A stretch of DNA of 64,000 bases. Source: Winslowiella toletana (GTDB lineage Bacteria; Pseudomonadota; Gammaproteobacteria; Enterobacterales; Enterobacteriaceae). Each line of letters starts with the position of its first letter. Positions within the stretch are counted from its first letter, which is position 1. The translations under genes and the position numbers were made by a program. The notes beneath the pieces are model-generated. The model was not told the origin of the DNA. It worked only from the letters and a program-made list of their open reading frames with translations, and did no database searches. Shown in pieces: positions 1 to 13,300 of the stretch. The stretch lies in contig NZ_CP134152.1 in NCBI RefSeq assembly GCF_032164335.1, forward strand, positions 4,216,001 to 4,280,000, in the 5' to 3' direction.

Positions 1-3000
1 GCCTTACTGTTCACCAGCACGCGCGATTCGCCGTTGCTTTGCTCCAGTAAGTTATCGCCCAGCGACAGGTTGTTTTGCACCTGAATAATGCTGCTATCGG
101 TCACATCCAGCGAGCCGGATTCAATATATCCATCGGAAGTAAACCTGGTCGTACCGCCACCCAGCGTCAGACCACCAATAGCCTGCGGATCCACATCGAC
201 ACTCACCGTCGTGCCGCCGCCAACATTCAGGTTGGCATCAGTCAGCGCCAGGGTATTGTTGCCGGACAACATAAACTGCGCATTACTGAGATTTACCTGA
301 CCGGCAAAGTTGTTTCCGGTGTTGTCGCCAAAGTTAAATGCCTGGTTTCCTGTCGCGGCATTAACATTCAGCGCGCCGCTCCCGGTAAGCGCTTGATTAA
401 ATACATTAAGACCCGCCAGAGTTAGGGCACTGCCGTCAGCAATATCCACCCCGATATCCGACGCAAGATTGCCGGTACTGTTCAGGGTGACATCCGCGCT
501 GTCGCTCAGCGACAGCAGGCCCGTGCCGCCGACCTGGTTGCCAAAGGCGCCGCTGTAGCCCGCCAGGTTCAGGGTATTACCCGCGCCGTTCAGCAGGACG
601 GAAGCACTACCCGCGCCGAGATTACTCGCGCTGCCCACGCTCAGCGTGCTGTCGCCGCCGACCGAATAGGTGCCGAGGAAGTTGCTGTTATTGCCGCCCA
701 GCGCCGCCTCGCTGCCGCCGGTCAGGCTGACGGTGCTGCCCGCCACACCGGACAGCGCATTGTTAATCGCTCCGCTGAGCGCATTCAGCACCAGCTGCGA
801 GCCCGCGCTGCTTAACGAGACCGTGGCCGCGTCACTGCCGAGGTTGCCCGCTTTCGAAATCGTCAGCGCCCCGTCCGCGCCCACGTTGTGTAACCCGCTG
901 AAGGTGTTGTCCGCACTCAGGGTGACGTTAGCCCCGGTGTTGATGTTACCACCGCCGCTCAGCACGTTCGCCAGCGTCTGGTCCGCGTTCAGGTTCAGCG
1001 TACCGCCGCTGGCAATGCCAACCGCCGCGCTGCCGAGCGTTCCGGTATCCGTTAAGGTTACGGCCGCGCCCTGATTAATCGTGGTATTACCGGCAAGACC
1101 GGCGTTAGCTTTGGAGACAGCAAGCTCGCCGCCCGATACCACCAGGTTGCCGTTGCCGGTCAGCCCGCCAGCGGCGCTGGAGCTGCCGCCGTTCGTCAGC
1201 GTCAGCGTGCCGTCGCCAATATCGACCACTCCCGTATTATTGAATTCGCCGGTTTTGCCTGTGGTGTCGTCTTTATTAATCGTCAACGCACCATCCGCAC
1301 CCACCTTAATCGTACCGGCATTAATCAGCGCCCCCAGGGACTGGGATTTACCGTTGAGATCAAAGAGAGTATTAGCAAGCGCGCTCAGTTGTGAGGTGTT
1401 CCCCAGCGCATTATTACTTCCAGCGACCAGGGTTCCGCTCTTAATGAGTGTGCTGCCGGTATAGTCATTTTCCGTATTACTCAGCCTCAGACTTTCGCTA
1501 TTGGCATTAAGCGCAAGGTTACCGTTACCGGTAATTTGAGCAGTAAAGGTTTTTGCCGCTTCGGAAGTATTGGCAGTATTAAGTTCCAGGGTCTTATCAG
1601 CGAGCAGAGCCAGTTTCACCAGCCTCGCCACTACGCTTATGCCGCTGTCAGCGCTCAGGGCAAAATTATAGAAGCCTTCAGCCACCGTCGCGCCACTCTG
1701 AATAACACCCACTTCGGTATTGTTCGTCAGCGAATTGCCATCCAAATCCTGTAATGAGAGTTTTGCCAGCTCCTCAGCGCTCAATGCCTTACTGTTCACC
1801 AGCACGCGCGATTCGCCGTTGCTTTGCTCCAGTAAGTTATCGCCCAGCGACAGGTTGTTTTGCACCTGAATAATGCTGCTATCGGTCACATCCAGCGAGC
1901 CGGATTCAATATATCCATCGGAAGTAAACCTGGTCGTACCGCCACCCAGCGTCAGACCACCAATAGCCTGCGGATCCACATCGACACTCACCGTCGTGCC
2001 GCCGCCAACATTCAGGTTGGCATCAGTCAGCGCCAGGGTATTGTTGCCGGACAACATAAACTGCGCATTACTGAGATTTACCTGACCGGCAAAGTTGTTT
2101 CCGGTGTTGTCGCCAAAGTTAAATGCCTGGTTTCCTGTCGCGGCATTAACATTCAGCGCGCCGCTCCCGGTAAGCGCTTGATTAAATACATTAAGACCCG
2201 CCAGAGTTAGGGCACTGCCGTCAGCAATATCCACCCCGATATCCGACGCAAGATTGCCGGTACTGTTCAGGGTGACATCCGCGCTGTCGCTCAGCGACAG
2301 CAGGCCCGTGCCGCCGACCTGGTTGCCAAAGGCGCCGCTGTAGCCCGCCAGGTTCAGGGTATTACCCGCGCCGTTCAGCAGGACGGAAGCACTACCCGCG
2401 CCGAGATTACTCGCGCTGCCCACGCTCAGCGTGCTGTCGCCGCCGACCGAATAGGTGCCGAGGAAGTTGCTGTTATTGCCGCCCAGCGCCGCCTCGCTGC
2501 CGCCGGTCAGGCTGACGGTGCTGCCCGCCACACCGGACAGCGCATTGTTAATCGCTCCGCTGAGCGCATTCAGCACCAGCTGCGAGCCCGCGCTGCTTAA
2601 CGAGACCGTGGCCGCGTCACTGCCGAGGTTGCCCGCTTTCGAAATCGTCAGCGCCCCGTCCGCGCCCACGTTGTGTAACCCGCTGAAGGTGTTGTCCGCA
2701 CTCAGGGTGACGTTAGCCCCGGTGTTGATGTTACCACCGCCGCTCAGCACGTTCGCCAGCGTCTGGTCCGCGTTCAGGTTCAGCGTACCGCCGCTGGCAA
2801 TGCCAACCGCCGCGCTGCCGAGCGTTCCGGTATCCGTTAAGGTTACGGCCGCGCCCTGATTAATCGTGGTATTACCGGCAAGACCGGCGTTAGCTTTGGA
2901 GACAGCAAGCTCGCCGCCCGATACCACCAGGTTGCCGTTGCCGGTCAGCCCGCCAGCGGCGCTGGAGCTGCCGCCGTTCGTCAGCGTCAGCGTGCCGTCG
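1..3000 (-). repeat. Apparently exact 1,215-bp duplication between adjacent repeat units
   Basis: Bases 1-1215 reappear at 1786-3000 with no difference that I could find. Identity stops sharply after the shared text at 1201-1215 and 2986-3000. The match may extend left beyond the window. Confidence 0.85.
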
Positions 3001-6000
3001 GTAATATCTACCGTACCGCTGTTCGCCAGCGTTTCCACCGTCTGGCTATGACCGTTTAACAACGTTGAAGCTCCCTGATAAACCTCAAGCTGCGAGGTAT
3101 TACCCAGGACGTTGTTATCACCCAGGATTAACTGTCCGTTTTTCAGAATGGTGGTACCACTGTAGCTGTTATCGCTATTGGAGATAGTCAGCCCATAATC
3201 GCCACCTTCGATGACTAATCCACCGCTACCGCTCAGGAGTGAACGAAGTTCCTGAAGATCGCTACGGTTGTCCTCAACCTTAATCAGCAATCCTTTGTCA
3301 CCATCAGAAATCAAATCCAGCCCGACCATGCTGAACTTCACATATAGCCCCGGATCGTCGGCCACACTGCTATCTGATAACCCAAAGTTATAGTATGCAG
3401 TTGCTGCCGTTTCACCGTCCTGGGTTATGGTTTCTGAAATACGCTGATCGTGGGTAACCACCAGGACATCATTAATTTTTAATGCAATATCTTTTAACTT
3501 GCCGGTTAAGGTATCGGCGTCGACTAATGTCATCAGAACATTGCCGTAGTCCTGGGCGAGAATAGGCATCAGTTTTAAATCATCAGGCCCGTAGTTCTCC
3601 CAGCTATTTCCACCATTTACGGCAATCGTGCCGCTATTCAACGCCAGATTGTCTGTCTTAATCGTGCCATCTGCTGCGCTTTGCGGCCCGACAACACTGA
3701 ACGCCAGCTCTCCACCATTGAGATTAAGGTTACCGACGGTAGTGTCACTCTCTCCCACATCTGAAAGGCTGCCAGTATTCAACGTCAGGGTAGCGTTGCC
3801 CAATACCCCACTGTTATTTGCAATATCAAAGGTGACATCGTTGAGCATAATGTTGCCGCTAAACGCACTTCCGGTACCGGCGCCAAAATTAAAGCTCTGA
3901 TCATTGCCGTCGACAATAAATGCCCCACTACCGCTCAGCAGTTGATTAAAATCGGTGAGTCCCGCCAGAGTAAGGGCGCTGCCGCCAGCAATATCAATCC
4001 CGATATCCGACGCAAGATTGCCGGTACTGTTCAGGGTGACATCCGCGCTGTCGCTCAGCGACAGCAGGCCCGTGCCGCCGACCTGGTTGCCAAAGGCGCC
4101 GCTGTAGCCCGCCAGGTTCAGAGTATTGCCCGCGCCGCCAAGCAGGACGGAAGCACTACCCGCGCCGAGATTATTTGCGCTGCCCACGCTCAGCGTGCTG
4201 TCGCCGCCGACCGAATAGGTGCCGAGGAAGTTGCTGTTATTGCCGCCCAGCGCCGCCTCGCTGCCGCCGGTCAGGCTGACGGTGCTGCCCGCCACACCGG
4301 ACAGCGCGTTGTTTACCGCCCCGCTGAGCGCATTCAGCACCAGCTGCGAGCCCGCGCTGCTTAACGAGACCGTGGCCGCTTCACTGCCGAGGTTGCCCGC
4401 TTTCGAAATCGTCAGCGCCCCGTCCGCGCCCACGGAGTGTGATCCGCTGAAGGTGTTGTCCGCACTCAGGGTGACTTTGCCGCCGGTATTGATCGCCCCG
4501 GCACCGCTCAGCACGTTCGCCAGCGTCTGGTCCGCGTTCAGGTTCAGCGTACCGCCGCTGGCAACGCCAACCGCCGCGCTGCCGAGCGTTCCGCTGTCGC
4601 TCAGGGTTATCGTCCCGCCCGATCCGATAGCGGTGTTCCCCGCCAGGCCCGCATTGGCTTTGGAGACAGCAAGCTCGCCGCCCGACACCACCAGGTTGCC
4701 GTTGCCGGTCAGCCCGCCAGCGGCGCTGGAGCTGCCGCCGTTTGTCAGCGTTAACGTACCGCCGGCGATATTCACCGTGCCGGTGTTGGCCAGCGCGCCG
4801 CTGGTCAGCGCACCGTTCTGGCCGGTGGTGATCTGGCCTGCATTACTCAGCCCGCCCAGCGTCTGCGTGTTGCCGTTAAGGTTAAACGCCGTACCGGCAA
4901 GCGTGCTCAGCAGTGAGGTTTTCCCCAGAGCATTATTGCTGCCCGCCACCACCGTACCGCTGTTGATTGTCGTGCTGCCGGTATAGTCGTTACCGGCGTT
5001 ATTCAGCGTCAGCGTATCGCTACCGGCATTCAGCGCCAGGTTACCCGCTCCGGTGATCAGCGCGCTGAAGTTCTTCGAGGTGGCCCCCGCGGTATCCAGC
5101 GCCAGCGTTTTGCCCGTCGCCAGCGCCAGCTTAACCAGCTGCGCCGTGACGCTCAGGCCGCCGCCGATGCCCGACAGGTCGTAGTTGTAGGTCCCGGTCG
5201 CCGCCGTGCCATCGCCCTGGTCAATCGCCACCTCCACGCCGGTTTTAATCGCCTGGCCCTGGGCATCCTGCAGCGTCAGTTTTGCCAGATCTTCCGCGCT
5301 CAGCGTATTGCTGCTGCCGATCAGCCTGCGCTGCGTGCCGTCATCCTGATCCAGCAGGTTTCCGGTGGTGACATCGTCCGGGGTCACCCGGATGGTGCTG
5401 TCCTGCGCCACCGCCAGCGTGCCGCTGGTGATGCTGCTGCCGTCGGTAAACTGCGTGGTGCCGCCGTCAAGCGTCAGGTTGCCCACCGCCTGCGCGCCCG
5501 CGCCCACGATCACCGACGCTCCGCCGCCGACGTCAAGCGTCGCCGACTTCAGGCTGGCGGTATTGTTGCCCGTCAGGCCAAACTGGCTGTTGCTCAGGTT
5601 AACCCGCCCGGCAAACGCATCTCCGGTGTTGCTGCCGAAGGTAAAGCCCGTGCTGCCATTGATGTTCAGCGCACCGCCGCCGGTCAGCGCCTGATTAAAC
5701 GCATTAAGACCCGCCAGAGTCAGGGCACTGCCGCCAGCAATATCAATCCCGATATCCGACGCAAGATTACCGGTACTGTTCAGGGTGACATCTGCGCTGT
5801 CGCTCAGCGACAGCAGGCCCGTGCCGCCGACCTGGTTGCCAAAGGCGCCGCGGTAGCCCGCCAGGTTCAGGGTATTACCCGCGCCGCCAAGCAGCACGCC
5901 TGCATCCGCGCCGAGATTATTCGCGCTGCCCACGCTCAGCGTGCTGTCGCCGCCGACCGAATAGGTGCCGAGGAAGTTGCTGTTATTGCCGCCCAGCGCC

Positions 6001-9000
6001 GCCTCGCTGCCGCCGGTCAGGCTGACAGTGCTGCCCGCCACACCGGACAACGCATTGTTAATTGCCCCGCTGAGCGCATTCAGCACCAGCTGCGAGCCCG
6101 CGCTGCTTAACGAGACCGTGGCCGCGTCACTGCCGAGGTTGCCCGCTTTCGAAATCGTCAGCGCCCCGTCCGCGCCCACGCTGTGTGACCCGCTGAAGGT
6201 GTTGTCCGCACTCAGGGTGACGTTAGCCCCGGTGTTAATGTTACCCCCGCCGCTCAGCACGTTCGCCAGCGTCTGGTCCGCGTTCAGGTTCAGCGTACCG
6301 CCGCTGGCAACGCCAACCGCCGCGCTGCCGAGCGTTCCGGTATCCGTTAAGGTTACGGCCGCGCCCTGATTAATTGTGGTATTACCGGCAAGACCGGCGT
6401 TAGCTTTGGAGACTACAAGCTCGCCGCCCGACACCACCAGGCTGCCGTTGCCGGTCAGCCCGCCAGCGGCGCTGGAGCTGCCGCCGTTTGTCAGCGTCAG
6501 CGTACCGCCGGCGATATTCACGGTGCCGGTGTTGGCCAGCGCGCCGCTGGTCAGCGCACCGTTCTGGCCGGTGGTGAGCTGGCCTGCATTGCTCAGCCCG
6601 CCCAGCGTTTGCGACTTGCCATTGAGGTTAAACGCCGTACCGGCAAGCGTGCTCAGCAGTGAGGTATTCCCCAGCGCGTTGTTGCTGCCCGCCACAACCG
6701 TGCCGCTGTTGATTGTCGTGCTGCCGGTATAGTCGTTACCGGCGTTATTCAGCGTCAGCATATCGCTACCGGCATTCAGCGCCAGGTTACCCGCTCCGGT
6801 GATCAGCGCGCTGAAGTTCTTCGAGGTGGCCCCCGCGGTATCCAGCGCCAGCGTTTTGCCCGTTGCCAGCGCCAGCTTAACCAGCTGCGCCGTAACGCTC
6901 AGGCCGCCGCCGATGCCCGACAGGTCGTAGTTGTAGGTCCCGGTCGCCGCCGTGCCATCGCCCTGGTCAATCGCCACCTCCACGCCGGTTTTAATCGCCT
7001 GGCCCTGGGCATCCTGCAGCGTCAGTTTTGCCAGATCTTCCGCGCTCAGCGTATTGCTGCTGCCGATCAGCCTGCGCTGCGTGCCGTCATCCTGATCCAG
7101 CAGGTTTCCGGTGGTGACATCGTCCGGGGTCACCCGGATGGTGCTGTCCTGCACCACCGCCAGCGTGCCGCTGGTGATGCTGCTGCCGTCGGTAAACTGC
7201 GTGGTGCCACCGTCAAGCGTCAGGTTGCCCACCGCCTGCGCGCCCGCGCCCACGATCACCGACGCTCCGCCGCCGACGTCAAGCGTCGCCGACTTCAGGC
7301 TGGCGGTATTGTTGCCGGACAACATAAACTGCGCATTGCTGAGATTTACCTGACCGGCAAAGTTGTTTCCGGTGTTGTCGCCAAAGTTAAATGCCGGGTT
7401 TCCTGTCGCGGCATTAACATTAAGCGCGCCGCTCCCGGTAAGCGCCTGATTAAACGCATTAAGACCCGCCAGAGTCAGGGCGCTGCCGCCCGCAATATTC
7501 ACCCCGATATCCGACGAAAGATTACCGCTGCTGTTCAGGGTGACATCCGCGCTGTCGCTCAGCGACAGCAGGCCCGCGCCGCCGACCTGGTTGCCGAAGG
7601 CGCCGCTGTAGCCCGCCAGGTTCAGGGTATTACCCGCGCCGCCAAGCAGGACGGAAGCACTACCCGCGCCGAGATTACTCGCGCTGCCCACGCTCAGCGT
7701 GCTGTCGCCGCCGACCGAATAGGTGCCGAGGAAGTTGCTGTTATTGCCGCCCAGCGCCGCCTCGCTGCCGCCGGCCAGGCTGACGGTGCTGCCCGCCACA
7801 CCGGACAGCGCGTTGTTTACCGCCCCGCTGAGCGCATTCAGCACCAGCTGCGAGCCCGCGCTGCTTAACGAGACCGTGGCCGCTTCACTGCCGAGGTTGC
7901 CCGCTTTCGAAATCGTCAGCGCCCCGTCCGCGCCCACGCTGTGTGACCCGCTGAAGGTGTTGTCCGCACTCAGGGTGACGTTAGCTCCGGTGTTGATGTT
8001 ACCCCCGCCGCTCAGCACGTTCGCCAGCGTCTGGTCCGCGTTCAGGTTCAGCGTACCGCCGCTGGCAATGCCAACCGCCGCGCTGCCGAGCGTTCCGGTA
8101 TCCGTTAAGGTTACGGCCGCGCCCTGATTAATCGTGGTATTACCGGCAAGACCGACGTTAGCTTTGGAAACAGCAAGCTCGCCGCCCGATACCACCAGGT
8201 TACCGTTTCCGGTCAGCCCGCCAGCGGCGCTGGAGCTACCGCCATTTGTCAGCGTCAGCGTACCGCCGGCGATATTCACCGTGCCGGTGTTGGCCAGCGC
8301 GCCGCTGGTCAGCGCACCGTTCTGGCCGGTGGTGATCTGGCCTGCATTACTCAGCCCGCCCAGCGTCTGCGACTTACCATTAAGGTTAAACGCCGTACCG
8401 GCAAGCGTACTCAGCAGCGAGGTTTTCCCCAGAGCATTATTGCTGCCCGCCACCACCGTACCGCTGTTGATTGTCGTGCTGCCGGTATAGTCGTTACCGG
8501 CGTTATTCAGCGTCAGCATATCGCTACCGGCATTCAGCGCCAGGTTACCCGCTCCGGTGATCAGCGCGCTGAAGTTCTTCGAGGTGGCCCCCGCGGTATC
8601 CAGCGCCAGCGTTTTGCCCGTCGCCAGCGCCAGTTTAACCAGCTGCGCTGTAACGCTCAGGCCGCCGCCGATGCCCGACAGGTCGTAGTTGTAGGTCCCT
8701 TGTGCAACCGTATCGTCATTTTGAGTTATCGCAATCAGAGCGCCATTCCCCAGTGCTTCTCCCTGGGCGTTTTGCAGCGTCAGTCTGGCAAGTTCTTGCG
8801 ACGACAAGCTATTGCTGCTGTTAATTAGCTTTCGCGAGATCTCTTCATCCTGATCCAGCAGATTGCCGGGCATTACCTCGCCAGGCGTGACCTGAATTAC
8901 ACTGTTATCAGTAATATCGAGATTATCGGTGGCAATATTGCCTGAGGAAAATACGGTTGTTCCGCTGGCAAGCGTCATATTGCCGATAGTCTGCGTACCA

Positions 9001-10300
9001 GCACCCACGCTGAGCGTCGAGCCATCGCCAACATTGAGGGTTGAATCTGTCAGAGCGGTGGCGTTATTGCCCGAAAGACCGAACAGTACATTAGTCAGAT
9101 TGACCGTACCGGCATAGGTGCTGCCGGTATCAACGCCGAAATTAAATGATTGCTTATTATTGTTAATATTCAGCACGCCATCGCCGCTAAGCGCCTGGTT
9201 GAAGGTGTTTAAATTTACCAGGCTGAGTTCACTGTCATCGCCAATATTAATACCAACGCCTGCCGCCAGTAGATCCGCGTTATTCAAGGTCACATTTGAG
9301 GTATCGGTCAGGGACAGAGTGCCGGTTCCGTTCACCTTATGATTAAATACACCGCCGTACCTGGCCAAATTCAGCGCATTACCCGTTCCGCCAAGCAGTA
9401 CCGAAGCATTACTCGCTCCGAGATTATTTGCTTCGCCAATCGTCAGCGTGCTGTTTTCATTAACGGCATAAATCCCGCGGAAATTAACGTTATTACCTGC
9501 CAGCGTGGCATTGCCCGCGTTGTTTAAGGCTACGGTGCTACCTACTGTGCCGGACAAAACATTCCTGATAGCGCCGCTTAGCCCATTTAATACAAACTGC
9601 GAGTCAGCATCACTCAGGTTGACGGTTGCCGCTTCGCTACCTAAGTTAGCGGATTTGGAAATGGTGAGTTCGGCACCTTTGCCGATGGTATGGGTACCAC
9701 TGAAGGTATTATCTGCACTGAGAATGACTTTGCCGCCGGTGTTGATCGCCCCGCCACCACTTAGCACGTTCGCCAGCGTCTGATCCGCATTCAGGTTCAG
9801 TGTACCGCCGCTGGCAATGCCAACCGCCGTGCTGCCAAGCGTTCCGGTATCCGTTAAGGTTACGGCCGCGTCCTGATTAATCGTGGTATTACCGGCAAGA
9901 CCGGCGTTAGCTTCGGAAACAGCAAGCTCGCCGCCCGATACCACCAGGTTACCGTTTCCGGTCAGGCCGCCAGCGGCGCTGGAGCTACCGCCATTATTCA
10001 GCGTCAGCATGCCGCCGCCGATATTCACTACACCGGTATTAGATAATATACCGCTAGTAAGAGAACCACTGTTACCAACAATTATCTGACCTGCGTTTGC
10101 GAGCGCTCCATCGATCGTCTGGCTTTTACCATTCAGATTAAATGTCGCCCCGGACTTAGTACCCAGCCCGGTTGTCGCTCCCAACGCATTATTTTCACCA
10201 GCCACGACCGTACCGCTGTTAATTGCCGTGTTGCCGGTATAGTTATTGGTCTGGCTACTCAGCGTCAGTGCGCCCGTACCCGCGTTTAACTCCAGATTAC
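1..10300 (-). repeat. Tandem ~1.75-kb repeat units inside the autotransporter
   Basis: The same sequence landmark recurs at about 670, 2455, 4219, 5965 and 7723, with a more diverged copy near 9480, so units are about 1785, 1764, 1746, 1758 and ~1758 bp (roughly 582-595 residues). All spacings between the clear copies are multiples of three, so the frame is kept. Copies nearer the N-terminus are more diverged, and copies nearer the left edge are more alike, as expected if the array grows by unequal crossing-over at one end. Confidence 0.88.
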
Positions 10301-13300
10301 CGCTACCGGTAATTTGTGCACCAAATTGTTTTGCCGCATTTTCTGTATCAAGCACCAGCGTTCTGTTTGCCGCCAGCGCCAGTTTAATCAGTTGAGCAGT
10401 AACCGTAAGACCGCCCCCACTGCCGGACAAAGCATAGTTATAGGTCCCGTTGGCGACTTCATCGCCATTCTGGCTAATCGCCAGCTGCGTACCATTACCC
10501 AGCGCATCGCCCTGTGCATTTTGCAATGTCAGGAGAGCCAGTTGGCCTGCGGTCAAGGTATTGGTGCTGTTGATTATCTTACGCGTGCTGCTTTCATCCT
10601 GATCCAGCAGATTCCCTTCCAGAATGCCATCCGCATTGACCTGAACGGCACTTTGCTGCGCCACAGAGAGCGTGCTGGTATTGATATTACCGGTATCGAA
10701 AGCCGTGGTTCCGCCATTCAGGGTCATATTCCCGATGGTCTGATCGCTTGCACCTACCGTCACAACACTGCCGCTACCGCTGGTCAACGTGGCGCGCTGT
10801 AAAGCCGCAGTATTGGTACCGGATAAGGCCAGTGCCGTATCTTTCAGGCTAACATTACCGGTAAACGCATTACCTGTGGTGCTGCCGAAGTTAAATGCCT
10901 GATTAACAGCATTAATATTCAATGTGCCTGCCCCGGTGAGGGCGTTATTCAGGGACGTGAGTCCATTCAGATTCAGCACACCGGATAAAGCGAAGCCGCT
11001 GCTGTTGGCAATTTGATCGCCACGGGTAGCGGTGAGTGAAGCACCATTATTAACGCTCCAGCCGCCGGTAAAGGCATTAATACCGGAATTGGCGAGCGTC
11101 ACAGCAGCACCATTGTTGACGATAATACTGCCGTCGCCGTCGGATACATGGCCAAGAGTTGCGCTGAAGTTGCCGTTATAACCGTTGCCAAACTGCAGCT
11201 TACTGCTGTTATCCAGCAACACCGTACCACCGGTAATATTATTCTGCGATGTCAGGGTAAGATCGGTATTCTCACTCAGATTAATATTAGTAAATCCTCG
11301 CAACGCAGTATCCGTCTGGAGTGCACTTTGCGAGCGATTCATATTCAGCGTATTGGTCCCGGTACCCGCATCAATCGTACCTAAATATGTATTACTGCCG
11401 GTTAAATCATTAAGCGTAAAGGTATCGTTTCCACTTCCGGTGGAAATGGACTTAACCAGCGCACCATTATTAATGGTGACATTATTATTACCGTTGCCGA
11501 AAGTAAGGGTGCCGAGGCTTTGCGAGCCTTCTCCCAACACCAGAGAGTTGTTGCCATTTCCTGCCGTCAGCGCGCCGTCTAAGATGCCATTATTGGTAAG
11601 GGTATGCGCCATATCGCCAGTAAAGTCGACGGTTCCTTTTACTGTGCCCTGGTTAACAAAAGTCTTGGCAGCATCGCCGGAAAATTTAATCGCTGTGGCA
11701 CCCGTGGCGTTCAGCGCGACATTACTGCCAATAGTCGTGGTATTAGAGCCACCATCGGCAATAGTCAGTGCCGTTCCATCTGGACTATTTACCGTGATAT
11801 TCAGCCCCGGATCGGTTAAATCAACGCCGCCGCCGGTCGTTGCCACGCCTACACCTGCGCCATTGACGTTAATTTGCAACGCTTCGCTGTTAAGATTTGA
11901 GATGGCAGTGTTAGTCGTCTCAATACCGGTTCCGGTACCGCCAACGTTGATGGTATTACTGCCTTTTTCGCTGCTGAGGAAGTTAATGCCGGCCAGGTTA
12001 TTGAGCCCAACACGATTATTAATATTTAATACCACATTGCTGAGAGCAACCTTAACGGCATCGGCTTTAGCCAGCATATTACCGCTGCCACCGAGGTTAA
12101 CGATGAGATCGTTCAGGGTATGGGTTGCGGTATTGGTTGGATTACTTAAGGTTACCGCGCTGGCGGTGCCTGAGGTATTGATTTCCCCTCCGGTCAGATT
12201 TAATACCACCTTATCGGTTGCCGAACTCCCAGCGGTAATGCCGGTACCAGAAGTTGCGTTAATCACGCCAGAGTTGGAATCCGTTGCACCTTTGCTCATA
12301 TCCACATTCATGTTGTTGCCAGATGCGGAGCTGATAGTAATACCCGAAGTTGTTGTAGTGAGAGCCCCGGTATTTTTAATCACCACCTCACCGTTGCCAT
12401 CGTGGACAATATTCATCCCGGTTGCCGCGTCAATATTCGTGGCAGATCGGATATAGATTCCACTGTTGTTAATATTCGTTGTTGCTTTGTCTAAGTCATC
12501 ATTAAGATATTGGCTTTTGAGAACATTAATACCTATACCGGTCACATTAAACTGCGAACCTTCAGCAAGGTTAAAGATAATGTCACCGGCATTGTACTGG
12601 CCATTATTGATAATACTGTGAGTATAGAGAGAGTTGCTAATTCTGTAGTTTTTTCCACCCAAGTTAGTAATGCCGTCACCTGCAAGCTGGGCACCATTAA
12701 CTCCAGCATAGATAATTTTCGCCCCGGAACCAAATTCTTTGGTGTCTTTATTGTAACTACCAATTTCCAGGCCAACATTATTACCAGTGACGCTGCCAAA
12801 TACGTTCTGTTTGCTCCATAATTTGAAACTGGAACCATCTTCAAAAGCATATGAATAACCCTGGCCATTTCCATCCCCGGTCGTCAGTTTGGTGTTGGCA
12901 TCAAGATTAAAAGAAACATCAGAACCGGTTTTAAAAGTTAGCTGGTTTTGCAGTAAATCATTGGTATTATTCCAAAAAACATAAGAATAGGCATTATTAG
13001 CACCCGTACCGTAAAAATCCAGCGTCCCGGTAAAATCAATTTTACTGCCATTTATCCACTGTTTATAAGTTACGCTATTAAATGGATTACTGGCATTATT
13101 CCCTAAAAATGTTCCAACAGTGACTTTGCTATAAATATTCTGGTTGTAGGTATAGCCACGTTTATAATTTGCATCATATCCGTTTAATGTATTACCGTAA
13201 GAGCTGGTAGAATAACTGGTACTCGTTCTGCGATAGGCAACCCCATCATTGGCACCTGAACCATAGGTCATTAAGGCCAGCGTCGAATTAGGAATACCCT

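Noticed and set aside
75-12821. Many forward-strand open frames of 60-420 codons across the autotransporter
   Set aside because: They repeat with the ~1.75-kb unit, are Pro/Leu/Ser- or Arg/Gln-rich nonsense, and are shadows of the single leftward frame that runs through the whole stretch without a stop.
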